Shown: one piece after another, positions 25,256 to 34,095 of the stretch
Numbering within the stretch: position 1 is the first letter of the stretch
Layout of the letters: each line of letters starts with the position of its first letter
Source of the DNA: Arthrobacter liuii
Lineage (GTDB): Bacteria; Actinomycetota; Actinomycetes; Actinomycetales; Micrococcaceae
Length of the DNA: 64,000 nucleotides
Reading direction: 5' to 3'
NCBI RefSeq assembly: GCF_014639275.1
Contig: NZ_BMFW01000017.1
Location: forward strand, 1-64,000
Translations under genes and position numbers: made by a program
Notes under the pieces: generated by a model
Databases searched by the model: none
Told to the model about the DNA's origin: nothing
Seen by the model: only the letters and a program-made list of their open reading frames with translations

Positions 25256-26322
25256 AACACGTCCAGGGCTGCGCTGCGCTGCGGCGGGGGACCCACGACG
25301 GTCAGGTCCATCTCGGCCTGGGCGCGGCCGAAGCCTTCCATGTCCATATAGGGTTCGCCGCCTTCGGTGTACATGTAGTCCCCGGTGGGCTCATTGAAGT
25401 ATTCGAAGAACCCGTTGAACACGGACGGCGTCAGGAAGCCCACCATCTGCGTGTTGTGGGCGTCGAGCGCGAACGAGTGGATGGTGCCGGCCGGGGCATG
25501 GACAAAGTCTCCCTTGGTCAGGAGCATCTCGCGGCCGTTCGCGTAGAGCCACATGCGGCCCTCGGTGCAGAGGAAGTTTTCCGTGTGCTGGGAGTGGAAG
25601 TGCAGCGGGATGTAGGGGGTCTTGGCGCCCTTGGTGTGCACGGCGAAGTAGTTCGAGCCGGTGTTGGCGGGCCGGGACAGGTAGGTGAACATGGTCTGGT
25701 AGCTGACCATCCGCTCTCCTTCGCCGGCACTCAGGAAGTAGGGGCTCTGGGAAGGCGGCAGGCCGGCGTCGTGCTTGAATGACGGCGCCACGCGCTCAAC
25801 GTTGGGGAAGGTGATGCCGAACTCGGCGCCCACCTCGGCCTGCGCCTGCAGGCTGGCCCTGTTTCCGGGGCGGACCGGCGGGACGTGCGAATCGATGGGC
25901 GTTCCCACCCGCTCGTAGTACTTTTCGCCGCCGCCGGGCGTCATCCAGTTCAGGAAGCGGGTGTAGTGGCTGGCCATCCGGTAGGCGTGCGGGGTGTTGG
26001 GCGGGATGACCACCGAGTCGCCGGGGGTGAGGATCCTGCTCTCGCCGGGCAGCCACACGTGCAGGATCCCGTCGAAGACGTAGAGCGTCTTGTGCTCGAT
26101 GCTGTGGCTGGCAAAGGGGGACTCGGCCCCCATGCCGCCGGAAATGTAGGCCGCGCTGAAGATGCCGCCCGTATCGGCCGCGCGGGCGATGACGGTCACC
26201 AGCTGGCCGTTGATTTCGTAGCGTGCGCCTTCGCCCGACGCCATGTAATACGGGACCGCCTCCCCGGGCAGCGCGTTGGCCACCGGGAGTTGCTTGTTCA
26301 TTTCCTCAACGCTGAGGGACAT
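25252..26322 (-). CDS. Quercetin 2,3-dioxygenase-like bicupin
   Basis: A 356-residue protein with two cupin barrels, close in length and pattern to the quercetinase of Bacillus subtilis. The C-terminal cupin keeps all metal ligands (PLHFHSQHTENF with His-His-Glu, and AGTIHSFAL with His). In the N-terminal cupin the aligned positions read Ala71, His73 and Lys78 with only the last His (NTPHAYRM) kept, so that site is probably empty. Quercetinases open the flavonol C ring with O2, releasing CO. Its stop codon overlaps that of the P-type ATPase gene (TTAA). The start ATG 26322 has an AAGAAGGAAACC site. Confidence 0.8.
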   Translation of the reverse strand: MSLSVEEMNKQLPVANALPGEAVPYYMASGEGARYEINGQLVTVIARAADTGGIFSAAYISGGMGAESPFASHSIEHKTLYVFDGILHVWLPGESRILTPGDSVVIPPNTPHAYRMASHYTRFLNWMTPGGGEKYYERVGTPIDSHVPPVRPGNRASLQAQAEVGAEFGITFPNVERVAPSFKHDAGLPPSQSPYFLSAGEGERMVSYQTMFTYLSRPANTGSNYFAVHTKGAKTPYIPLHFHSQHTENFLCTEGRMWLYANGREMLLTKGDFVHAPAGTIHSFALDAHNTQMVGFLTPSVFNGFFEYFNEPTGDYMYTEGGEPYMDMEGFGRAQAEMDLTVVGPPPQRSAALDVF

Positions 26323-26449
26323 GGTTTCCTTCTTTCCAGTCGGCCGGCCCTTGCCGGAGCGTGACCTACATCATCGCTGGCCGCCGCCCCGGCCAGAAGT
26401 GCGGATTCCAATGGTTGAAACCCGAACCCGGCCGCCCTTCGTCCCCCTG

Positions 26450-26749
26450 CTAGCCCTCGCATTCCTTGCAGTACTTCTTGCCGTCCTTCTCCCGCGCCAA
26501 TTGGCTGCGGTGGTGGACCAGGAAGCAGGACATACAGGTGAATTCGTCTGCCTGCACCGGGACCACCTGGATGAGGAGTTCCTCATTGGAGAGGTCTGCG
26601 CCGGGCAGCTCGAAGCTGTCCGCGAGGTCCGTTTCGTCCATGTCAGGAGCGGCCTCCCGGCGCCCGGACTTATCGGACTTCAGCTCCTCCAGGGCGACGT
26701 TCGGCTCTTCCTCGGGAGTCACCCGCGGAGCGTCGTAGTCAACTGACAT
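26450..26749 (-). CDS. DUF4193 protein with zinc-ribbon-like cysteines
   Basis: A 99-residue actinobacterial protein starting at ATG 26749 (AGGAGAACACACC site). The acidic N-terminal half is followed by the conserved LLIQVVPVQADEFTCMSCFL, then VHHRSQLA and a closing YCKECEG, so two CxxC pairs can bind zinc. The family is conserved in actinobacteria and of unknown function. A decayed relative lies at 49976-50110. Confidence 0.9.
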   Translation of the reverse strand: MSVDYDAPRVTPEEEPNVALEELKSDKSGRREAAPDMDETDLADSFELPGADLSNEELLIQVVPVQADEFTCMSCFLVHHRSQLAREKDGKKYCKECEG

Positions 26750-26896
26750 GTGGTGTGTTCTCCTGTCCAGGATTTAGGTGCCCAGATTGTTCTGGACAGA
26801 TCGACAACGCAGGGCGGGGGCAACAAATTCCCGTGGACCCGCTTGGCCGCCCCGCAGGTTTGCGGGCGCGTCCGACGGCGGGACGATCCCGGTGCT

Positions 26897-27124
26897 TCAG
26901 CGCGCGTTCCCCAGGTCCTCCTTGGTGCGGCCTTCGGGGGATTGGGCCGCTTCGGGCGGGTTTTCCCGGAGGGCCAGTGCGGCCCGGACCAGGGCGGCAT
27001 GCGTGAGGGCCTGCGGATAGTTGCCCAGAAAGGCGCCGGAGGCAGGGTCCAGTTCCTCGCTGAAGAGCCCCAGCGGGGACGCCAGGTCCAGCAGCGCAGA
27101 GAAGGTTTCAGTGGCCTCGGTACT
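26897..27124 (-). pseudogene. C-terminal remnant of a GH15 glucoamylase-type gene
   Basis: The minus strand encodes ETFSALLDLASPLGLFSEEL, then DPASGAFLGNYPQALTHAAL and a tail ending at a TGA at 26899-26897. This is the classic end of actinobacterial glycoside hydrolase family 15 proteins. Homology stops near 27124, with a TAG a few codons further up, so the catalytic domain is gone. It abuts, head to head, the tail of a TetR gene that is also beheaded. Confidence 0.6.
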
Positions 27125-27125
27125 C

Positions 27126-27401
27126 CTGCCGGCCGCCTACCTTGAAGCCCGGCACGAGGAGTGGCTCGGCCTTTACCGCAAGCGGTTGGCAGCCGTGCGG
27201 CGCCATAAGGAGGGAGTGCAGGAACTTCTGGCAGAGCACCTAACCGCCCTGTTGCCGGGGGAGGAGGAACGGACCAGGGGAATTGCCGCGCATCTGGCGT
27301 TCCTGCTCGAAGGCGCCATGGCGAGGGCAGGCCTGGAGGGCAATGATGCACCGCTGCAGGAGGCCAGGCTCATCGCCACAGGGCTGCTGGACGCCCTGTG
27401 A
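27126..27401 (+). pseudogene. C-terminal remnant of a TetR-family regulator
   Basis: From about 27126 the plus strand encodes LPAAYLEARHEEWLGLYRKR, a helical stretch and AHLAFLLEGAMARAGLEGND, the ligand-domain end of TetR proteins. No helix-turn-helix is present upstream; that DNA is antisense to a GH15 tail. The stop at 27401 overlaps the possible GTG start of the EamA fragment, reflecting an old operon or the fusion itself. Confidence 0.55.
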
Positions 27402-28141
27402 ACACCAGCCAAGACCACCAGGGGGCGCAACTGTGGGGAGCCCTGTCCGTGGTGGCGGCGGCCCTCATCGAGCGCTTCGCTGACAGGAAGCCGCTGAGGC
27501 GGCAATGGATGCTCGGGGCGCTGCTGGGAGTCGCCGGAGCGGCCTTGTTGTCCTTTGCCGGGCACGCGCCGGCAGGATCCGGTGCAGCAGGCTCCGGCCC
27601 GGACGCCGGGTCATGGACCTCGACGGCCCGAATCCTCCTGGGACTCCTGGCAGGCACCACCTATGCCCTGTACTCCTGGGCGGCACACCGCCTGACCGGT
27701 CAAGGTGCCACCTCCAGGGCCGCGATGGGGAGCATCTTCGGGCTGGGCGGACTCCTCCTGATGCCGGTCCTCGCCGTCACCGGCGGCCCGCTGCTGGCAT
27801 CCTGGCGCAGCGTCAGCGTGGGCGCCTACATGGCGGCGGTCCCGATGTTCGCCGGGTATCTCCTGTTCGGCTGGGGCCTGGAGCGGGTCGGTCCGAGCAC
27901 TGCCACCGCTATCTCGCTGTTCGAAACAGTGGTGGCCGCCGTGCTGGCGGTGCTTGTGGTGGGCGAAAGGCTTCCGGCGCTTGGCTGGCTTGGCGCCGCC
28001 GTCGTCCTGGCCAGCCTGTTCATCCTGACACCGCGGCCACGCGCGCTGCCGTCACCCGGTGGACTGCCGCCCCTGGCTCCGGGCCAGCACCGTGGGACCC
28101 AGCAACAGGCAGGTGCCCAGCCCCAGCAGCAGAATCCCTAG
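27398..28141 (+). pseudogene. EamA/DMT transporter missing its N-terminal part
   Basis: After a short unrelated leader (residues 1-14) the frame joins EamA sequence in mid-protein at VAAALIERFADRKPL, the end of the first EamA repeat, and continues through the second repeat (GLLAGTTYALYSWAAHRLTG, GWGLERVGPSTATAISLFE). About 100 residues and four or five of the ten helices are missing, so transport is unlikely. The end overlaps the convergent DUF3040 gene by 90 bases. It completes a run of three truncated genes. Confidence 0.6.
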
Positions 28142-28348
28142 CACCACAGCGCCAGGGGCCGGGAGACCTGCCCCTGCAACGATGAGCACCACGCCGATCA
28201 GCGCCGCCAACGTCCCCGGGAACAGACCCGCGGGGAAACGGCGCGCCGGATAGCCGGACAGCAGCTCCATTGCCAGGTGGGGATCATCCGCGATCAGCCC
28301 CAGTTCCATCTCCTTGAGCAGGCGTCGCTCCTCATCGGACATCGGCAT
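28052..28348 (-). CDS. DUF3040 membrane protein
   Basis: A 98-residue actinobacterial protein with the family start MSDEERRLLKEMELGL and the DDPHLAMEL motif, then two hydrophobic segments at about residues 46-63 and 67-87. The start is ATG 28348 or the ATG two codons later. A good sigma-70-type promoter lies 40-68 bases upstream. DUF3040 proteins are membrane-anchored and of unknown role, often produced in growth and division clusters. Confidence 0.8.
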   Translation of the reverse strand: MPMSDEERRLLKEMELGLIADDPHLAMELLSGYPARRFPAGLFPGTLAALIGVVLIVAGAGLPAPGAVVLGILLLGLGTCLLLGPTVLARSQGRQSTG

Positions 28349-28387
28349 GGCGGGCCCCTGTTTCCCTGGGAGGCGGTATCGGTATCG

Positions 28388-28416
28388 ACCGTAGGAGTCT
28401 TCTACCGGTTAGTCAA
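28388..28416 (-). promoter_or_regulatory. Sigma-70-type promoter of the DUF3040 gene
   Basis: On the minus strand TTGACT (28416-28411) and TACGGT (28393-28388) are separated by 17 bases, close to the actinobacterial housekeeping consensus, and lead into the DUF3040 gene 40 bases later. Confidence 0.65.
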
Positions 28417-28427
28417 GAGCGCCGGCG

Positions 28428-28952
28428 TCACCCGGGGGCGTCGTAGCGCAACTCGTTTCCCAACACGCGCACGCCCTTGGTGGGAACGTGGGGAACTGCC
28501 TTGGCCGGCGGCATCAGGTGTTCAACGGGCAGGTTTGCCAGCAGGACGCAGTGGTCTGAGATGAGCCGGCGGTGGCAGCGCCACCAGAGGGTTTCGCTGC
28601 ACATGATCGCGGTCGGCGCCGCCTGGGACCCGGCCACGAGTTCTGCGGCGGCCGCCCTGAAGTCCGCGGTGCGCATATAGCCGGCGTACGCACGGAACGA
28701 CTCGTTGCGCAGGGCCGTGTCCGGGGAGTCCGCGAGCAGCTTCCGGAAGCCGCCGAGCCGTTTCTCCCAGCGGTAGCCGATCCCCGCCTCCGGCAGCCAC
28801 TCCGCCAGCCGGTCCTTGCCGAAATGCGGATGCTTGCGGCTGCCCGGTCCGATCCGCACGTCCACCAGCGATGTCACCCCGGCGTCGCTGAGCAGCCTGG
28901 TGAAATCCTCCTGGGAGGCGGTTCCGTGACCTACGGTGAACAGGGCCTTCAT
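28428..28952 (-). CDS. DUF488 family protein
   Basis: About 174 residues from the ATG at 28952 (MKALFTVGHGTASQEDF); in-frame ATGs up to 28982 are possible and no ribosome site decides between them. Family marks are TVGHG at the start, VDVRIGPGSRKHPHF, and IMCSETLWWRCHRRLISD near the C-terminus with its paired Cys residues. DUF488 proteins are small soluble proteins of unknown function, perhaps nucleotide-related. It stands alone, with an aldo/keto reductase gene upstream on the same strand. Confidence 0.75.
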   Translation of the reverse strand: MKALFTVGHGTASQEDFTRLLSDAGVTSLVDVRIGPGSRKHPHFGKDRLAEWLPEAGIGYRWEKRLGGFRKLLADSPDTALRNESFRAYAGYMRTADFRAAAAELVAGSQAAPTAIMCSETLWWRCHRRLISDHCVLLANLPVEHLMPPAKAVPHVPTKGVRVLGNELRYDAPG

Positions 28953-29034
28953 TGGAGCCATGATAGGCAGCATGGCACGCACGGTGTTCAGGCGACGTAC
29001 GACGGCGGGACCCGCATGCCTGAGTTCGCCGCAC

Positions 29035-29056
29035 CTTCGGCGGCCTCCCGCCGAAG
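29035..29056 (-). terminator. Hairpin after the aldo/keto reductase gene
   Basis: CTTCGGCGG and CCGCCGAAG form a perfect nine-base stem with a four-base loop, four bases beyond the stop of the minus-strand reductase gene. No T-run follows, but position and strength fit a terminator. Confidence 0.55.
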
Positions 29057-29060
29057 CCGG

Positions 29061-30107
29061 CTACCGCCGTCGCAATTCCGCGAACTCGATGGACGGGACA
29101 ATGGCGCCGGCGTCCCGTTCCACGAAGTTGGTGCCCGGGGGCACCAGGTCGTCAATGGTGTCCAGCACCGTCTCGCCCAGTTGGACCTCCGCCGCGCGCA
29201 GGTAGGCGTGGAGGTGTTCCTCGCTGCGCGGGCCAATGATCACGCTGCTGACGGCGGGGTGGGTCAGGGCGAATCCCACGGCCAGGTCCACCAGGGACAT
29301 CTCCAGCTTGTCAGCCAGGCGGGCCAATGAATCCGCGGCGAGCAGCTTCCGCTCGCTTGACGGGCCGGAAATGTCGTACCGGCCGGGCAGCGTGTGCACC
29401 CGGGTGGGCGGCTTGCCCGATTCCAGGACGAAGCTGCCGGAGAGCCACCCGCCCGCCAGCGGACCGTACGCCAGGACACCCAGGCCGTACTGCTGGGCGA
29501 TGGGCAGGACGTCCCGCTCGTTGCCGCGGACCAGCATGGAGTACGGAACCTGGTTGCCCAGCGGGGGGATCAGGTGGTTGGTGGTGGCCAGCCACTGTGC
29601 CTCCACCAGCTGCGCCGGCGTGAACACGGACGTGCCGTAATACAGGATCTTGCCCTGGCGGATCAGGTCATTCAGGGTGGTGATGGTTTCCAGGACGTCG
29701 GTGTTGTAGTCGGGCCGGTGCGCCTGGTACAGGTCAATGCGGTCGGTCTGCAGCCGGCGGAGGCTGCCCTCCACCGCTTGGGTGATCCAGCGCCGGGAGT
29801 TCCCCGAGTGCGCCGGGTTCCGGCTCATCTGGCCGTGGAACTTGGTAGCCAGGAAGACGTCGTCCCGGCGGCCCTGCAGCGCCCGCCCCACCACCTGCTC
29901 GGATTCGCCTTGCGAGTACACGTCTGCCGTGTCAATTGCAGTGATGCCGGCGTCAAGGGCCGCGTTGATGATGCGGATGCTCTCGTCCGCTCCGGTGGGG
30001 GCACCCTGGCCGTTGCCGGTCCCCTCACCGAAATTCATGGTGCCAAGGGTCAGCGGACTGATGGGGGTTCCCGACCGTCCGAACACCCGCAGTTCACTAA
30101 GGCTCAT
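29061..30107 (-). CDS. Aldo/keto reductase
   Basis: A 348-residue NADPH-dependent oxidoreductase. The start is set at ATG 30107 because GGAGGAGACGGAG precedes it; an ATG five codons upstream lacks this. The catalytic tetrad is visible in order: Asp and Tyr in IDTADVYSQGESE, Lys in LATKFHG and His in LYQAHRPDYN. The C-terminal VSSVIIGPRSEEHL binds the cofactor. It resembles the YajO/Tas-like branch acting on small aldehydes or sugars. It is one of four aldo/keto reductases in the window. Confidence 0.85.
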   Translation of the reverse strand: MSLSELRVFGRSGTPISPLTLGTMNFGEGTGNGQGAPTGADESIRIINAALDAGITAIDTADVYSQGESEQVVGRALQGRRDDVFLATKFHGQMSRNPAHSGNSRRWITQAVEGSLRRLQTDRIDLYQAHRPDYNTDVLETITTLNDLIRQGKILYYGTSVFTPAQLVEAQWLATTNHLIPPLGNQVPYSMLVRGNERDVLPIAQQYGLGVLAYGPLAGGWLSGSFVLESGKPPTRVHTLPGRYDISGPSSERKLLAADSLARLADKLEMSLVDLAVGFALTHPAVSSVIIGPRSEEHLHAYLRAAEVQLGETVLDTIDDLVPPGTNFVERDAGAIVPSIEFAELRRR

Positions 30108-30295
30108 CTCCGTCTCCTCCATTCAGTGGCCGTGCGCAGTTGCCGGGCCGGATTCGTCATGACGCTACACAGAATCAACGGCCCGCCACAGATTTCCGCC
30201 TTAGTCCTTCTCTTTTCGTCGCATGGAGTAATTAGGGGCCCCGGGATGACGTTTTGTGGCGCGCGTACCGCGCGGAACAGCGCCTATATTGAGGC

Positions 30296-31030
30296 ATGGA
30301 CACGCCCAAAAGTGATGACCAGTTCGTCCAGTTGCACGACCTCATCATCGGCAGCACCAACGTGGCTGACTTCCTAACTGAGTTGTCCGGTGTTGCCGCT
30401 TCCACGGTCAGCGATGCCGCGGATGTGTTCATTGAGTGCGGGGTGACGCTCCGCCGCAGAAAACGCAGCGCCACTGTGGCCGGAAGCACCGAACGGGCCG
30501 TTGTCCTTGACAAGCTGGAGCAGGTGCTGGGGGACGGGCCCTGCATTGCATCGCTGGACGCCATGAAGCCCATGGTGCTGTCCGATGTTGAGACAGATAC
30601 CCGCTGGCCCGAATACCAGAAGGTCCTGGCTGACCACGGCTGTCGCAGTGCGCTGGGCGTTCCCCTCGCACTTGATAAGAACCAGGGTGCGGCCCTGAAC
30701 TTCTTCGCCGCCGAGCCCGATGTCTTTACCCCGGACGTGATTCACAAAGCGGAAGGGTTGGCGGACCTTGCCGGCCGGGCACTGAGGCTCGCCCTGCGCA
30801 TCGCCGACGCCCAGAGCCTGGCGGATGACCTGCGGGCGGCCATGGCGAACCGCACCACCATCGACCTTGCCTGCGGGGTGATCATGGCGCAGAACCGGTG
30901 CACCCAGGATGAGGCCATGGCCCTCCTCACCAAGGCATCCAGCCACCGGAACCAGAAACTGCGGGACGTGGCGGGGGAGATTATCGGCCGGGTCAGTGAC
31001 GGTGCGGTGTCCACGCACTTCGATCCGTAG
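30296..31030 (+). CDS. GAF-ANTAR RNA-binding antiterminator protein
   Basis: A 244-residue protein: a GAF sensory domain at about residues 20-165, with DGPCIASLDAMKPMVLSDVE and CRSALGVPLALD, followed by a C-terminal ANTAR domain at about 180-235 with the helical signature IDLACGVIMAQNRCTQDEAM. ANTAR domains bind paired RNA hairpins and prevent termination. A TATATT -10-like box ends six bases before the ATG, so the message may be leaderless. Its RNA targets are not recognisable here; the ligand of the GAF domain is unknown. Confidence 0.85.
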   Translation: MDTPKSDDQFVQLHDLIIGSTNVADFLTELSGVAASTVSDAADVFIECGVTLRRRKRSATVAGSTERAVVLDKLEQVLGDGPCIASLDAMKPMVLSDVETDTRWPEYQKVLADHGCRSALGVPLALDKNQGAALNFFAAEPDVFTPDVIHKAEGLADLAGRALRLALRIADAQSLADDLRAAMANRTTIDLACGVIMAQNRCTQDEAMALLTKASSHRNQKLRDVAGEIIGRVSDGAVSTHFDP

Positions 31031-31199
31031 GCACCCTTCCCTGCCCCAGCCCGTCGTGGCTGACGCCGGGTACTGCCCGGGTTTCGCCTCTGCCCCGCCC
31101 TGCAATAATCTGAACCAACGGTTGTGCACGGGGGTGTCAGCGCCCGGTGTAACAGCAGCACTGCAAGTTCCGGGACCATCACAAACGAGGCGGACACCC

Positions 31200-33422
31200 A
31201 TGACGGCTTCAGACCAGCAGCACGCACCACGGCCAACCCTGCCCGGATACCCTCCCTCGGATGCCCTTGAACCGGTGGATCCGCACCTGCTGCAGCGGCT
31301 GGCCGACGCGCATGGCGTGGGCACGTCCTTCCAGGGATGGGACGGGCTGCCACACTCAGTTGCCCAGGCGACGCTGGTCAAGGTGCTGGCTGCTTTGGGA
31401 GTCGCGGCGCACACCAACCGGCACATCGAGACTGCCCTGGCCGAGGCGGAACTCGCGCCCTGGCGGCGCATCCTGCCGCCCGCCGTCGTCATCAAGCAGG
31501 GTGAACCCGCCCAGGTGCCCGTCCATGTCCGGGACGGTGCCACAGCGCGCCTGACCATCACCCTCGAAGGGGGAGCCGGGTCGCGGGAGGCGGTCCAGCA
31601 GGATGTCTGGGTCCAGCCCCGCGAGGTGGACGGCGTCTCCACTGGACGTGCCACATTCTCCCTTCCCGAGGACTTGCCCCTGGGCTGGCACACCCTGCAC
31701 GCGGAGTCGGAGGGGGCCACGGCCACCGCAGCCCTGGTGGTGACGCCGGCGCGGCTGGCCACGGCAAAGCTGCTGGAGGAGCGTCGCGGCTGGGGCTTGG
31801 CAACGCAGCTGTATTCGGTCAGGTCAAAGCGGTCGTGGGGCATCGGCGACTTTGCGGATTTGGCGGACCTGGCGGCCATCAGCGGCGCGCGGGGCGCCGA
31901 CTATGTGCTGGTCAACCCCCTGCACGCGGCTGAGCCCGTTCCGCCGGTCCAGCCCTCGCCCTACTCGCCGTCCACCCGCCGGTTCTTCAACCCCCTGTAC
32001 ATCCGGATCGAGGCAATCCTGGAGCTGGCCTACCTCCGGCCGCGGAAACGTGCCGCGCTGGAAAAGCTCCACGAGGAAGTGGCGGGGCTGAACAAGGAGG
32101 GCGCCCGGCTGGACCGGGACGCTGTCTACGCGGCGAAGCTGCAGGCGCTGGAAATGCTCTACCACACAAGGCGCTCGCCGGCACGCCAAGCCGCCTTCGA
32201 TGAATTCTGCCGCGTCTCCGGCGCCGGCCTGGATGACTTCGCGCTCTGGTCCGCCATCCGTGAGGACCTGGCGCCGGGCGATCCGCTGTGGACAGACCCC
32301 GCTTGCGCCATTGGAACGCCGGAAGCCGAGGCCCTGCGGGAGAAACTGGCGGACCGGATCGGGTTCCACCGCTGGCTGCAGTGGATCTGCGACGAACAGC
32401 TGGAGATCGCCCAGCAGGCGGCGCTGCGGTCGGGCATGCGGCTGGGCGTGGTGCACGACCTCGCTGTCGGCGTGGACCACAGCAGTGCCGACGCCTGGAC
32501 GCTGCGCGGCGTGCTGGCCCCAGGCACCAGCGTGGGCGCGCCGCCGGACATGTACAACCAGCAGGGCCAGGACTGGGGCCAGCCGCCGTGGCACCCTGCC
32601 CGGCTGGCAGAAGCCGGCTATGAACCGTTCCGCAACATGCTGGCGAACGTGCTCCGGCATGCCGGCGGCATCCGCGTGGACCACATCCTGGGCCTGTTCC
32701 GGCTCTGGTGGATCCCCATGGGGAACGCTCCGGGGGACGGCGCCTACGTCCGCTACGACCACGAGGCCCTGATCGGCATCCTCGCCCTCGAGGCGCACCG
32801 TGCCGGTGCCGTGGTGATCGGGGAGGATCTGGGCACCTTTGAGCCATGGGTGCGCGACTACCTCGCCGCCCGCGGCATCCTGGGGACGTCCATCCTTTGG
32901 TTTGAGTACGACGGCGGTTCGCCCCTTGCGCCGGAAAAGTACCGCACGCAGGCACTCGCCAGCGTCAACACCCACGACCTCCCACCCACCGCCGGCTACC
33001 TTGCGGGGGACCACGTGGGGCTGCGGAGCAGGCTGGGGCTGCTGGAGCGGTCCGAAGAGGAGGAACGGGCCGAGCACAATGCGTCCCTGGAGAAGATGTT
33101 CGCCCTGCTGCGCGAACGCGGATACCTCTCCGAGAGCGATGCCGGGGGCGGGCCCGGGCAGGCGACCGAGGAGCACACCATCGAGGCCCTGCACCTCCTG
33201 CTGGCCCAGGCACCGTCGGTCCTGCTGGGCGTGGCCCTGGTGGACGCGGTGGGGGAGCGGCGGGTCCAGAACCAGCCCGGAACCACCGAGGCGCTGTATC
33301 CCAACTGGCAGGTTCCGCTGGGCGGCCCGGACGGCAGGCCCGTTTACCTCGACGACCTCCCCGCCAACAACCGGTTCAACTCGCTGCTCGCGGCCGTGGA
33401 GGGAGCCCTGCACGGCTCTTGA
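31200..33422 (+). CDS. malQ: 4-alpha-glucanotransferase (GH77, amylomaltase)
   Basis: A 740-residue MalQ of the long actinobacterial type: an extra N-terminal beta-rich domain of about 170 residues precedes the GH77 barrel. LYSVRSKRSWGIGDFADLAD opens the barrel; the catalytic Asp lies in GIRVDHILGLFRLWW, the acid/base Glu in VVIGEDLGTFEPW and the stabilising Asp in NTHDLPPTAGY. It moves maltooligosaccharide units between glucans in maltose and glycogen metabolism. A very strong terminator follows. The gene stands near remnants of a pullulanase and a GH15 gene, so a larger starch set was probably once here. Confidence 0.9.
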   Translation: MTASDQQHAPRPTLPGYPPSDALEPVDPHLLQRLADAHGVGTSFQGWDGLPHSVAQATLVKVLAALGVAAHTNRHIETALAEAELAPWRRILPPAVVIKQGEPAQVPVHVRDGATARLTITLEGGAGSREAVQQDVWVQPREVDGVSTGRATFSLPEDLPLGWHTLHAESEGATATAALVVTPARLATAKLLEERRGWGLATQLYSVRSKRSWGIGDFADLADLAAISGARGADYVLVNPLHAAEPVPPVQPSPYSPSTRRFFNPLYIRIEAILELAYLRPRKRAALEKLHEEVAGLNKEGARLDRDAVYAAKLQALEMLYHTRRSPARQAAFDEFCRVSGAGLDDFALWSAIREDLAPGDPLWTDPACAIGTPEAEALREKLADRIGFHRWLQWICDEQLEIAQQAALRSGMRLGVVHDLAVGVDHSSADAWTLRGVLAPGTSVGAPPDMYNQQGQDWGQPPWHPARLAEAGYEPFRNMLANVLRHAGGIRVDHILGLFRLWWIPMGNAPGDGAYVRYDHEALIGILALEAHRAGAVVIGEDLGTFEPWVRDYLAARGILGTSILWFEYDGGSPLAPEKYRTQALASVNTHDLPPTAGYLAGDHVGLRSRLGLLERSEEEERAEHNASLEKMFALLRERGYLSESDAGGGPGQATEEHTIEALHLLLAQAPSVLLGVALVDAVGERRVQNQPGTTEALYPNWQVPLGGPDGRPVYLDDLPANNRFNSLLAAVEGALHGS

Positions 33423-33451
33423 ATCCGTGCACGCCCCTTGGCGGAAGTTGA

Positions 33452-33497
33452 AACACCGTGGCCCCGCCGCTTTTGGAAGCGGCGGGGCCACGGTGTT
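33452..33497. terminator. Perfect 21-base-pair terminator hairpin
   Basis: The arms at 33452-33472 and 33477-33497 are exact reverse complements (beginning AACACCGTGGCCCCG) around a TTGG loop. It lies 30 bases after the malQ stop and just beyond the end of the convergent pullulanase remnant, so it can stop transcription from both sides. Confidence 0.85.
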
Positions 33498-33513
33498 AAT
33501 CCCGGCGGTGAAC

Positions 33514-33858
33514 CTAGCCCGCGGTGATCACGTGCCTGAAGTGGTCGTACCGGAAGGTGACTGGGCCGCCGTCGTGCTCAAAGGCGATGTTGGCGCCGGG
33601 GGAAGCCCCGCCGGCCCCGTAGCTCGTCCCAGCTGCGGTTCAGGGCGGCCTTGAACTCGTAGGTTCCCGCCGGCAGGTCCGGGACGGTGAGCTTCCACAC
33701 GAGGTCCGCCGGGTCCAGGGCCAGCTGCGCCCGGGTGCAGGACGGCTCCCAGTCCGAGGCGCAGCCCAGCTCGCTGTCCATGCTTCCGGCGGCCGCCACG
33801 GCGGCCGGTTGTTGTGACGCGGTAACGGCACTCAGCACCGGGGCGTTGTGTTCCTGCC
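33514..33858 (-). pseudogene. Remnant of a pullulanase-type starch-binding module, frameshifted
   Basis: The minus strand encodes a module like those at the ends of amylopullulanases: GSMDSELGCASDWEPSC, then LALDPADLVWKLTVPDLPAG and YEFKAALNRSWDE. There the frame breaks; two missing bases restore YGAGGASPGANIAFEHDGG and VTFRYDHFRHVITAG, ending in TAG at 33516-33514. No catalytic domain, signal peptide or clear start is left upstream, only about 150 bases to a dense operator region. It is a decayed secreted starch-degrading enzyme. Confidence 0.6.
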
Positions 33859-34003
33859 AGCTTTACCGGCAGTTGGGCGCGTGGGGGCGCGCCGGGAGGG
33901 GTGCGGAATAACACTGTGAGACCTTCCTGGGAGCAGCGCTGCTGTACGGGCTTGCCGTTGACATGGGGACGCGGCAGGAGGGTTCGAAGAACAGCATGCT
34001 GTC

Positions 34004-34052
34004 TTGTGAACCGAGTCACAACTGTAAGCGCTTGCACTGGATTACTCCAGTG
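34004..34052. promoter_or_regulatory. Stacked operators: CRP/GlxR-type, LacI-type and a third dyad
   Basis: Three dyads lie side by side. TTGTGA-N6-TCACAA (34004-34021) contains the exact CRP/GlxR consensus TGTGA-N6-TCACA. TGTAAGCGCTTGCA (34023-34036) is a LacI/MalR-type site with one mismatch. CACTGGA-TTAC-TCCAGTG (34035-34052) overlaps its edge. Placed upstream of the minus-strand pullulanase remnant, they look like catabolite and maltose-type control of a starch gene. Confidence 0.7.
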
Positions 34053-34095
34053 TTTTGGGAAGGCTCCGTGCCGAAGGTCCGCCGGACGGGTTCAG

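Noticed and set aside
31824..33491. 555-codon minus-strand frame opposite malQ
   Set aside because: Antisense of a complete GH77 gene; composition mirrors that gene and no start site or motif is visible.
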